DNA of 39,567 bases, taken from assembly GCA_016218815.1 (NCBI GenBank), contig JACRCX010000132.1:1-39567 (forward strand), in the 5' to 3' direction. Each line of letters begins with the position of its first letter. Position 1 is the first letter of the stretch. Below, one piece after another: positions 1 to 9,571 of this stretch. Source of the stretch: Deltaproteobacteria bacterium (lineage in GTDB: Bacteria > Myxococcota_A > Polyangia > DRWM01 > JAAZOP01). The notes under the pieces were generated by a model. That model ran no database searches, had not been told where the DNA came from, and saw only the letters and a program-made list of their open reading frames with translations. The translations under genes were made by a program, and so were the position numbers.

Positions 1-34
1 AGGCCGTCCGCTCGGCCGAGACCGGCCTCTCCCC

Positions 35-71
35 CCCTTTGCGCCCTTGGCGGCCCTTTGCGCCCTTGGCG
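35..71. repeat. Tandem 18-bp dispersed-type repeat near window start
   Basis: An 18-base unit (CCCTTTGCGCCCTTGGCG) occurs at 35-52 and again, identical, at 54-71. The tract is pyrimidine-biased on this strand and is followed by GCGAAA. Its style (alternating CTTTGCG/CCTTGGCG words ending in GCGAAA) is like the CTCTGCG repeats at 6259 and 22342, but the sequence is not the same. It lies upstream of the first gene, outside any credible coding region. Confidence 0.7.
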
Positions 72-158
72 CGAAATCCGGCGCGCCCGAAGCGGGGCCG
101 CACGGCCCCGTGCCGCGGCGACGACTACGGCGAAGCCCTGGCCCCCACGCTTCCCTCC

Positions 159-188
159 TTGACACCCGCGGAAACACTCCTCTACAGT
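159..188 (+). promoter_or_regulatory. Candidate sigma-70-type promoter for the large lipoprotein gene
   Basis: TTGACA at 159-164 is a perfect -35 hexamer. TACAGT at 183-188 matches four of six -10 bases with an 18-base spacer. The predicted start site is about 70 bases before the ATG at 261. The sequence TTGACACCCGC is shared with the candidate promoter at 17743. This is pattern matching only; no transcript data are available. Confidence 0.5.
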
Positions 189-260
189 CTCCCCGCTTCG
201 GCCAGGGCTGCGGGACCGGGACCCCACAGCCCGGGTTCTTCGCGCACCGAGGAGGTCCAA

Positions 261-3200
261 ATGGGTGTTACGACGATCGGGCGTGGACGGGGGATCTGGG
301 CACTGCTGGCGGTGGTCGTCCTGGGCGGCTGCGCCGACGAGGGCGATCCCGCGTATCTGGCGTCCTTGCTCGAAGATCCGGTCGAGACCGAGAACGCGCT
401 CGAGAAACTGCGCAAGATGCTCGACGAGCGGTTGCAGGGCAACGACGAGAAGGCACAGTCGTCCGCGGTGGGCGACTACTCCTCCCGCGCGACCGACGGC
501 CTCGTCGCGGCGTTCAAGCGCGCCGAGGGCAACCCGCTGGTCCAGACGCGCATCATCTCGATCCTCACCCGGACCATCGGCTACACCAAGAGCGCCTCCC
601 TGCGGCAGAAGGTCCTCAACGACGTCTTCCTCCCCGTCCTCGACGCGTTCAAGGACAAGGGCGACGACCCGGCGCAGGCCTCGCTGATCGTTGACACCCT
701 GGCCGGCATGATGAAGCCGCCCGCCGGCGCCGAACCGCTGCTCGACGGGGCGATGATCGAGTCCGCCATGACCAAGATCCGGGACGTCTCGGCCGGCGTC
801 CGGGCGAGCTGGGGCTGCAAGGAGCGCACGATCCGCATGCAGGGCCAGAAGAGCCCGGTCGCGGACCAGGAACAGCTCCTGCTCTCGTGCATCGAGGGCA
901 CGGCGAAGCTGCTGGGCAGCGATGTCGGCAAGGGCGGACAGAGCGCCGGCGTCCCCATCCTGCTCGACGCGCTGCGCGAGTCCTTCTACTTCCAGGACTT
1001 CTACCTCAACCGCGCCGCGGCCGACGCGATCGACAAGATCGCGCCGTTCCTCGGTCCCGAGTTCGTCAAGCAGGTGACGCCCGCCCTGATCGAGGGCCTG
1101 TTCCTCCAGGGCGACTTCTTCCTGTACCCCTACGTGCGCCGGGCGGTCGTCCACCTGGCCGCACTTTCCGACGACAACCGCAACACCGTCATCGAGGAGC
1201 TGTTGCGGATGCTCAACGTGGACATGGACGAGGCGGTGGAGAAGGAACTGCCGGATCTCTCGTCCCTCGGCAAGAACGATCGCCTCGACCTGCTCCGCCT
1301 GCCCTGCGGCACCACGCTCAGCAGCTCGTGTGCGGAGAAGGAAACCGCCCTGCGCGAGTACCGCGACAAGGGCTGGGCCCCGGCCAAGGCCGCCTGCAAC
1401 CGCGGCGCCGACCCGGACCGCCCCGGCTCCGGCTTCCAGTGGGGCTTCAACTACGAGGTCATCTGGGAAAAATTCGGCAGCATGCTCGTCGACATCGTCA
1501 CCCCCGTCCAGGGCGGCACCCCTCCCGACCGGACCTCCAAGGTCGGCCTGGCCATCGCCGCACTGCAGACCGAAGTCGCGCTCATGGATCGCTGGGTGGC
1601 CAAGGTCAAGGCGGCCAAGAAACTCCACGAGACGATCGTCGGACTGTACGACGATTTCATGAGCTCGCGCGCCGCGAACGCCGAGGCGCAGGGGACCGCC
1701 GAGGCGGCGCCGGCCGCGGCGGCCACCCCGGAGACCGAGCCGAAGCTGGCGGAGGACGTCCAGCCGCTCTACGAGCAGCTCAAGACGCTGCGGGCTTCCG
1801 AAGGCACGAAGTTCGGACCCGAGGCGCGGCAGGTCACCGTCGATCTCATCGCCGTGCTCTCCAAGCCGGAGGCCGAAGCCGACGATCGCGAAGCCTGCCA
1901 GCCGCTGATCAAGGGCGTGTTCACCGACGTGCAGACCGAGCTCCTGACGCTGGCGGACTTCGACAGCACCCCGCAGTACCAGAAGGTGAACCTGATGCTC
2001 TGGCGCTCCGTCTCCGCCGCCCGCTACCTCGCCCTGCTCGGCGTCGCCGGCCAGGACGACGAGACCCTGCACCAGGTCCTCCGCATCACCCAGTTCGCCC
2101 TCGATACCCTCATGGGCTTCCCCGTCACTCCCCTCAAGGCGTTCCCCCAGATGGTCCTGCGCTTCAAGCAGCCGTTCACCCCGGACGGCATGCCCATGAT
2201 GCCCCAGCCGGCCATCCCGGGCCTGATCGACGCCATCCAGAACTTCCAGCGCCCGACCCCGGCCGTCATGAACTTCCTGATGCAGATGATGGCCGCCAGC
2301 GCCCTCACCAACGAGAACGGCAACGCGACCATCCTCCAGGAAAAGTTCTTCATGCTCAACATGGACGTCACCACGTTCCGCGCCATGGCGGCCCGCGCGT
2401 TCTTCGCGGTCTTCCGCCACGGGGACGTCCTGCCCGACGCCGACACCTATCGCGACCTGTACGAGTTCTACACCGGCGACGTCCAGTACATCCTGGCCCT
2501 GGAGAAGACCACCGACAGCGACCCGGCCTTCCAGCTCTACCCGCCCTTCGCCCGTCCCGTCGAGGGGCAAGCGGCGGTCGAGGCGGCCGCCGTGCCGGAG
2601 GACTGGATGTCGGCGATGCCGGCCAAGTCGCCGCTGTTCAACTTCGACACGTACCGGGATCCGCTCGCCCGCTGCGTGATGTACGAGCAGGAGGACCGGA
2701 AGGACCGCGCCAAGTGGAACAAGGAGATGCGCGACCCCGACAAGATCGCCTACTGCAAGAAGTGGGTCGAGCCGTGGGCCTCGTTGTTCCGCGAGGAGAT
2801 GGCGACGCAGGACATCCCGAAGCTGGCGATCAGCGAGGAACGGTGCTGGGCGACGATGCGGACCCTGCACGAGGACGAGTTCCAGTACTGCGTCGCGATC
2901 GACCAGCAGAAGCCGCCGGCCAAGGAGCTGGGGCTGACCAAGGAACAGTGCGACGCGGTCAAGGACGCGGACGACGAGTACCTCTACTGCGTCGACCTGC
3001 GCTTCGCGCCCGAGTACACCGAGCAGAAGCTGCCGACCCTGTGGGGCTGCTACGACAAGTATCCGTGGCTGCGCGGGCGCGAGCCCATCGGGCCGATCTG
3101 CCAGCACCTCGCCGGACGCACCCTCGCCGCCACGATGTACGTCAAGCTCCGCTCGGCCGCCGGCGCCCCCGCCCCCGACGGCGTGACCTTCGACAAGCTC

Positions 3201-4247
3201 AACGCGCTCATGACGCTGCCCGAGCTGATGGCGTTCACGAAGAACTTCGGCACCGACCAGAACGAGGAGCAGTTCCGGAAGTTCGACCAGCTCGTCGCCG
3301 AGCTGGCCAAGGTGCAGCTCGACTTCCCCGTGTTCAAGCGGCCGGAAGAGGACGACGCGATCGCCAAGACGACCGCCAAGAAGCCCGAAGAGGTCGTCGC
3401 GCCGGACTACGTGTTGACACCCTGGTACTGGCACGACGGCTGGGTCACCCGCGAGCCGCGGGACTTCTCCGACCTGCGCAAGACGTTCATGGATTCCTGC
3501 CGCCCCGAGGGCGACGACACCGCGACCGAGTGCGCCAAGGACGGCGGCAAGCTCGGGAACCAGATGAAGATCACCATCGAGGGCGGGGCGACCGGGCCGC
3601 TGATGGAGCAGTCCCAGGGCTTCGCCATCATGCTCATGCGCCAGGATCTCGTCGGCGTCGGCGAGATGCGCGACGCGCTGCTCGCCGTCGAAAGCAAGTG
3701 CTACGCCGGGACGTACGACATGGCCTGCCTGGCCGACGCCGCCCTGGCCGGCGCCGATCGCGAGGACGCGACCTTCGTCAACCCCTCCTGCCGCGGCATG
3801 ACCATCGAAGCGCTGGGGTGCACCGAGGACCCGGACAACCCCGAGGTGTGCCAGGAGAAGCGCGACGAACTGGCCGCCTCGATCTGCGCCTCCGTCTTCA
3901 CCACCCTCGAGTCGGCCCGCGGCATGACGCCGATCGACCTGAACAAGCGCGTGCGCGCCGTCTACCTCCTGGCCGCGCTGGCCGACCAGGATCGGCCGAA
4001 GGCCGAGGCCGCCGTCGCCGACCTCCTGCTGACGGTCGACTCCGACGCCCGCTTCCTGCCGCCGGTGACCTTCGCGCTCCAGAAGATCCGACCCAAATGC
4101 TGCCCGCCCGGCCAGGAAGGCCAGTGCCAGCTCCTCGGCTGCGAGCGCGTCCGGCTCTTCGCCCAGTACTGGAACACACAGCCGATCCGCGACACGCAGG
4201 TCCCGGACGTCGACGCCCTCTACTACATGCTGCTCGCCAGCCGCTGA
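261..4247 (+). CDS. Very large predicted lipoprotein, unknown function
   Basis: A 1328-residue protein that I do not recognise. The start at 261 was chosen because GGAGGT (251-256) stands just before it and because it opens a clean lipoprotein signal: Gly/Arg-rich n-region, hydrophobic core and lipobox LGGC with Cys24. The reading frame is open further upstream, but that part crosses the promoter and repeat. The mature protein is soluble-looking, helical and rich in charged residues, with segments reminiscent of HEAT-type helical pairs in the first 400 residues (inference). A short Ala/Pro-rich stretch lies near residues 475-495. The last 700 residues hold many Cys, often in CxxxxC or paired patterns, consistent with disulfides outside the cytoplasm. 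It is followed 10 bases later by an FHA-type sigma-54 activator. Likely an envelope protein; biochemical role unknown. Confidence 0.85.
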   Translation: MGVTTIGRGRGIWALLAVVVLGGCADEGDPAYLASLLEDPVETENALEKLRKMLDERLQGNDEKAQSSAVGDYSSRATDGLVAAFKRAEGNPLVQTRIISILTRTIGYTKSASLRQKVLNDVFLPVLDAFKDKGDDPAQASLIVDTLAGMMKPPAGAEPLLDGAMIESAMTKIRDVSAGVRASWGCKERTIRMQGQKSPVADQEQLLLSCIEGTAKLLGSDVGKGGQSAGVPILLDALRESFYFQDFYLNRAAADAIDKIAPFLGPEFVKQVTPALIEGLFLQGDFFLYPYVRRAVVHLAALSDDNRNTVIEELLRMLNVDMDEAVEKELPDLSSLGKNDRLDLLRLPCGTTLSSSCAEKETALREYRDKGWAPAKAACNRGADPDRPGSGFQWGFNYEVIWEKFGSMLVDIVTPVQGGTPPDRTSKVGLAIAALQTEVALMDRWVAKVKAAKKLHETIVGLYDDFMSSRAANAEAQGTAEAAPAAAATPETEPKLAEDVQPLYEQLKTLRASEGTKFGPEARQVTVDLIAVLSKPEAEADDREACQPLIKGVFTDVQTELLTLADFDSTPQYQKVNLMLWRSVSAARYLALLGVAGQDDETLHQVLRITQFALDTLMGFPVTPLKAFPQMVLRFKQPFTPDGMPMMPQPAIPGLIDAIQNFQRPTPAVMNFLMQMMAASALTNENGNATILQEKFFMLNMDVTTFRAMAARAFFAVFRHGDVLPDADTYRDLYEFYTGDVQYILALEKTTDSDPAFQLYPPFARPVEGQAAVEAAAVPEDWMSAMPAKSPLFNFDTYRDPLARCVMYEQEDRKDRAKWNKEMRDPDKIAYCKKWVEPWASLFREEMATQDIPKLAISEERCWATMRTLHEDEFQYCVAIDQQKPPAKELGLTKEQCDAVKDADDEYLYCVDLRFAPEYTEQKLPTLWGCYDKYPWLRGREPIGPICQHLAGRTLAATMYVKLRSAAGAPAPDGVTFDKLNALMTLPELMAFTKNFGTDQNEEQFRKFDQLVAELAKVQLDFPVFKRPEEDDAIAKTTAKKPEEVVAPDYVLTPWYWHDGWVTREPRDFSDLRKTFMDSCRPEGDDTATECAKDGGKLGNQMKITIEGGATGPLMEQSQGFAIMLMRQDLVGVGEMRDALLAVESKCYAGTYDMACLADAALAGADREDATFVNPSCRGMTIEALGCTEDPDNPEVCQEKRDELAASICASVFTTLESARGMTPIDLNKRVRAVYLLAALADQDRPKAEAAVADLLLTVDSDARFLPPVTFALQKIRPKCCPPGQEGQCQLLGCERVRLFAQYWNTQPIRDTQVPDVDALYYMLLASR

Positions 4248-4257
4248 ACCTCGAACG

Positions 4258-6177
<1,920 letters not shown>

Positions 6178-6219
6178 GCGAGCAGTCGTTGGGGGGCGAG
6201 CGGTCGAAGGGAGGATGTC

Positions 6220-7203
6220 ATGACGTTCACCAGTCGCCGCCTTCCCGCCCTTCCCGCTCTCTGCGACTCTGCGTCTCTGCGCGAAACCTTCCTTCCCGCC
6301 CTTCCCGCTCTCCCCGCACTCCTCGCCGTCCTCCTCGCCGCCTGCCCCGTCGGCGAAACCACCCCTCCTCCGCCCCAGGGCGAGATGGCCGATGCGGTGG
6401 ACATGATCGCTCGGGGCGACTTCCCCGCGGCCGAGGCGCTGCTGCAGCAGCTCCTGCGCGAACACCTGGCCGACCCGGCCCAGGCCCACCACTACCTCGG
6501 CGTGTGCGCGGAGCAGCGCGAGGACTGGGCGTCGGCGGAAGACCACTACCGCGAGGCGCTGCGCCGCCAGCCCGGCCTGTTCGAGTCGCGGCACAACCTG
6601 GGCAACGTCCTGCACTACGAAGGTCGGGACGACGACGCACTGGCCGTGCTGACCGAGCTGACACAGGCATTCCCCGAGGAGGCCGAGGGCTTCCTGGCCC
6701 TCGGGATCCAGCAGGACGGCATGGGCGACCACGAGGGCGCGCTCGCCAGCCTGCGGAAGGCGGCCGAGCTGGACGCGGCGCCGCTGCCCGAGCCCGTCGA
6801 GGAGAGCATGGGCGGGAGCGCCGGCTTCGCGGCGCTGTTCGAGGCGGCGGCGATCCTGGGCGGCCTGGGCCGCTCGGACGAGGAGATCGCCCTGATGCAG
6901 GAAGCCGTCGCGCGCTCCTCCGCCGCGCCCGTCGCCGCCGTGGGCCTCGCCCGCGCCCTGCTCCGTGCCGGGCGGAAGGACGAGGCGGAGACGGCGTTGC
7001 GCGACTGCCTGGCGACCCACGCGGGGGACGCGACCGCGGGTTTCGTGCTGGGCGGGCTGCTCGTCGAGGCGGGGCGCTGTGACGAGGCCGTGCCGCTGCT
7101 GCAGGGGGCGCTGCCGGTCTTCCTGGCGGCGGACCCCGGAGCGGGCGCGGTGAGCAAGATCCGCGAGGGACTGGCAGTCTGCGGGGCCGCCGGCCCCCCA
7201 TGA
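6220..7203 (+). CDS. TPR-repeat lipoprotein with repeat-derived signal peptide
   Basis: A 327-residue protein. The ATG at 6220 follows a purine-rich AAGGGAGGA (6207-6215). The long leader ends in LLAAC with Cys42, a type II signal. The mature part carries several TPR-like helical pairs between residues 55 and 320 (for example the AxxHxLGxxxxxxxDWxxAxxHYxxAL pattern), so a scaffold or envelope-assembly role is likely. Oddly, the n- and h-regions of the signal are encoded by a low-complexity dispersed repeat (LPALPAL, CDSASLRE) that also occurs at 22342. The gene ends in an ATGA overlap with the next gene, suggesting translational coupling to the GGDEF protein. Confidence 0.85.
   Translation: MTFTSRRLPALPALCDSASLRETFLPALPALPALLAVLLAACPVGETTPPPPQGEMADAVDMIARGDFPAAEALLQQLLREHLADPAQAHHYLGVCAEQREDWASAEDHYREALRRQPGLFESRHNLGNVLHYEGRDDDALAVLTELTQAFPEEAEGFLALGIQQDGMGDHEGALASLRKAAELDAAPLPEPVEESMGGSAGFAALFEAAAILGGLGRSDEEIALMQEAVARSSAAPVAAVGLARALLRAGRKDEAETALRDCLATHAGDATAGFVLGGLLVEAGRCDEAVPLLQGALPVFLAADPGAGAVSKIREGLAVCGAAGPP
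6259..6284. repeat. Dispersed CTCTGCG-type repeat, copy 1 (inside coding region)
   Basis: A 26-base core starting CTCTGCGACTCTGCG and ending CTGCGCGA is identical to 22342-22367. It is flanked on both sides by CTTCCCGCCCTTCCCGCTCT-like pyrimidine tracts, also shared with the second copy. Here it lies within the signal-peptide codons of the TPR lipoprotein and encodes CDSASLRE. Confidence 0.85.
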
Positions 7204-9485
7204 AGCTGCTGTCGACCACCCGCACGAGGATCGCGTTCGCCGTCTCGGTGGTGGCGCTGCTCGGCGCCACCGGCATCGCCGTGCTCGTCTGGTGGCAGCG
7301 CGCTACGCTGGAACAGAGCGCGAACCAGCGGCTCCAGGCTCGCGCTAGCGAGCTGGACCGGCTCGTCGAGTTGACCGACCGCTCCCTCGGGATCTTCACC
7401 ACCGACTACACGCGCTGGGACGACTTCGTGGCGTATCTCGCGGGAACGGCCCCGGCGTTCATTGACGAGCAACTCGTCCCGGGAATGAAGACGTTCGAGG
7501 TGGACGGCGCGTGGGTGCTGCGGGCGGACCTGTCGCTCGCCTGCGTTGCGAGCCTCGACCCGGCGGGCCCCGCGCGACCGTCCCCCGTGCCGAGTCCTGT
7601 GCTTCGCCGTCTGTTGGGCGGGCGCCGCTGGTTCCAGCGGTTCTTCGTTGCCGACGAGACCGGAGTTTTCTACGTCAGAGTCGCGCCGATCCAGCCGGAC
7701 GCCGACGTGGAACGCCGCAGCGAGCCGAAAGGCTTCCTGCTGGCGGCGCGACGGTACACACCGGAACGGCTCGGGTCCCTGGGGGAGCTGGCGGTGGCGC
7801 GCATCCGGCTCGAGGCGGCCGGTCCGATGCCGCCAGCCCAGTTCGCGGAGTCGAACGGCCGCATCGTGGTGGTCCGTCCACTCCCCGGCGCGGACGGCGC
7901 GCCGGTCGCCTACCTCGTAGCCGAGGGAACGCTGCCTGGGCAGGCCGAGCTGGAGCAGGGTCTGCGCCATCATCTCGTGGTGTTCGGCGCCCTCGGCCTC
8001 GTTACTCTCGCCTTGGTCGTCGGGGGCCTCGAGCTATGGGTCGGCGGGCCGCTGCGGCGCATCCGGCGCGCCCTGGAGCAGAATCGTCCCGCGTCCCTCG
8101 GCAGCCTCGCCGACGATCAGACCGAGTTCGGCGCCGTGGCCCGCGGCCTCACCCGCTACTTCCAGCAGCAGGAGGAACTGCGGGAGCGGGCGCAGCACGA
8201 CGCATTGACCGGGCTGCCGACCCGCGTGTTGACGACGGACCGGCTGCGGGTCGCGGTGGAGCAGGCCCGCCGCTACGGGCGAACCGCGGGCGTGCTCATG
8301 ATCGATCTGGACGGCTTCAAGTCCGTCAACGACTCGCTGGGACACGACGCCGGCGACGCCGTGCTCAAGGAGGTCGGCGCGCGGCTGGCGGCGGTCGTGC
8401 GGGCGAGCGACACCGTGGGACGTATGGGGGGCGACGAGTTCGTGGCCGTGCTGCCGGAAATCACCCACCCGGTGGACGCCGAGATCGTGGCCCGCCGCAT
8501 CGTCGAGGCGCTGGGCGCACCGTTCTTCGTGGAGGACCACGATTTCCGCCTGGGCACGAGCGTCGGCATCGCCCTCTGCCCGATCGACGGCTCTGAGGCC
8601 GCGGCGCTGATCCAGCGCGCCGACGAGGCGATGTACCGCGCGAAGAAGCGCGGCAAGGGGCGCTTCGCCATGGCGTCCGAGGATGCGTCGGTCGGGGCGC
8701 TCGAACGCTCCGCGTTCCTCGCCGATCTCCGCGTGGCCCTCGACCTGGGCCAGGTCGGCGTTCGCTACGTGCCCCGCGTGGACCTCGCCACGGGGGCGGT
8801 TGTCGGCGCCGAAGCCGTGATCCACTGGGACCGCGGCGAGGCCGGAGACCTCCGGCCGGCCGAGCTCCTGCGGCTCGCCGAGGAGACCGGCGTGATCGTC
8901 TCGCTCGAGGACCGCGTCCTGCGCACGGTCTGCGTCGACGCCGCCGGCTGGCTCGCGGCGGGTCGGAAGCCGGGCGTGATCTCCCTGCGGTGCAGCGCGC
9001 GACGGCTGCTGCGCTCGCCGAACGTCGATGAGCTGCTGCGCGTCGTCCAGGGATCCGGCCTGCCTGCCGGGAACCTCGAGGTGCGAGTGTCCGAATCCAC
9101 CCTGCTGCTCCACCACGCGGCGATCGGCGGCGCCCTGCAACGGATCCACGAGGCGGGCCTTCGCATCGCGCTCGACGAATTCGGTCTGGCCGCCGCGTCG
9201 CTCAACCTGATCCGCGAGTCCCCGATCGACGTCGTCGTCTTCGCCCAGGAGTTCGTCGCGCGGCTGCAGGCCGGCTCGGACCGCGCCGCCCTCCTCTCCG
9301 CCGTCGTCGCCCTCTCGCGGAACATGGATCGCCCGCGGGTCGTTGCGGCCGGCGTGCCCGGCGGCGACGCCTTGATCCTCCTCCGCACCCTCGGCTGCCA
9401 CTCCGCCCAGGGCGCCGCCGTCTCCGGGCCCCTCGACGCCACAGGCTATGCCGCTCGCCTCGCCGCCACCGCCGCAGGATGCTGA
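7200..9485 (+). CDS. CHASE4-GGDEF-degenerate EAL membrane protein (diguanylate cyclase)
   Basis: A 761-residue protein with a TM helix at residues 10-32, a periplasmic CHASE4-like sensor (DYTRWDDFVAYL near residue 62), a second TM at about 260-282 and a short HAMP-like stretch. The GGDEF domain keeps GGDEF at 410-414, and RASD five residues earlier forms the product-inhibition I-site, so it should make c-di-GMP. The C-terminal EAL domain is degenerate: EAL reads EAV (538), the NLS asparagine is Arg, DDFGTG reads DEFGLA, and the KID lysine and aspartate are Val and Ala. It is therefore unlikely to hydrolyse c-di-GMP and may bind it or a partner. It overlaps the upstream TPR lipoprotein gene by four bases. 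Confidence 0.92.
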   Translation: MKLLSTTRTRIAFAVSVVALLGATGIAVLVWWQRATLEQSANQRLQARASELDRLVELTDRSLGIFTTDYTRWDDFVAYLAGTAPAFIDEQLVPGMKTFEVDGAWVLRADLSLACVASLDPAGPARPSPVPSPVLRRLLGGRRWFQRFFVADETGVFYVRVAPIQPDADVERRSEPKGFLLAARRYTPERLGSLGELAVARIRLEAAGPMPPAQFAESNGRIVVVRPLPGADGAPVAYLVAEGTLPGQAELEQGLRHHLVVFGALGLVTLALVVGGLELWVGGPLRRIRRALEQNRPASLGSLADDQTEFGAVARGLTRYFQQQEELRERAQHDALTGLPTRVLTTDRLRVAVEQARRYGRTAGVLMIDLDGFKSVNDSLGHDAGDAVLKEVGARLAAVVRASDTVGRMGGDEFVAVLPEITHPVDAEIVARRIVEALGAPFFVEDHDFRLGTSVGIALCPIDGSEAAALIQRADEAMYRAKKRGKGRFAMASEDASVGALERSAFLADLRVALDLGQVGVRYVPRVDLATGAVVGAEAVIHWDRGEAGDLRPAELLRLAEETGVIVSLEDRVLRTVCVDAAGWLAAGRKPGVISLRCSARRLLRSPNVDELLRVVQGSGLPAGNLEVRVSESTLLLHHAAIGGALQRIHEAGLRIALDEFGLAAASLNLIRESPIDVVVFAQEFVARLQAGSDRAALLSAVVALSRNMDRPRVVAAGVPGGDALILLRTLGCHSAQGAAVSGPLDATGYAARLAATAAGC

Positions 9486-9571
9486 CGCCCGACATCGCCG
9501 ATTCACCCCTTCCCCATGGCTCCCTGGCGAACTTCCGTGTACCGTGCGGCTCACCCGAAAGGAGGTCCGCC

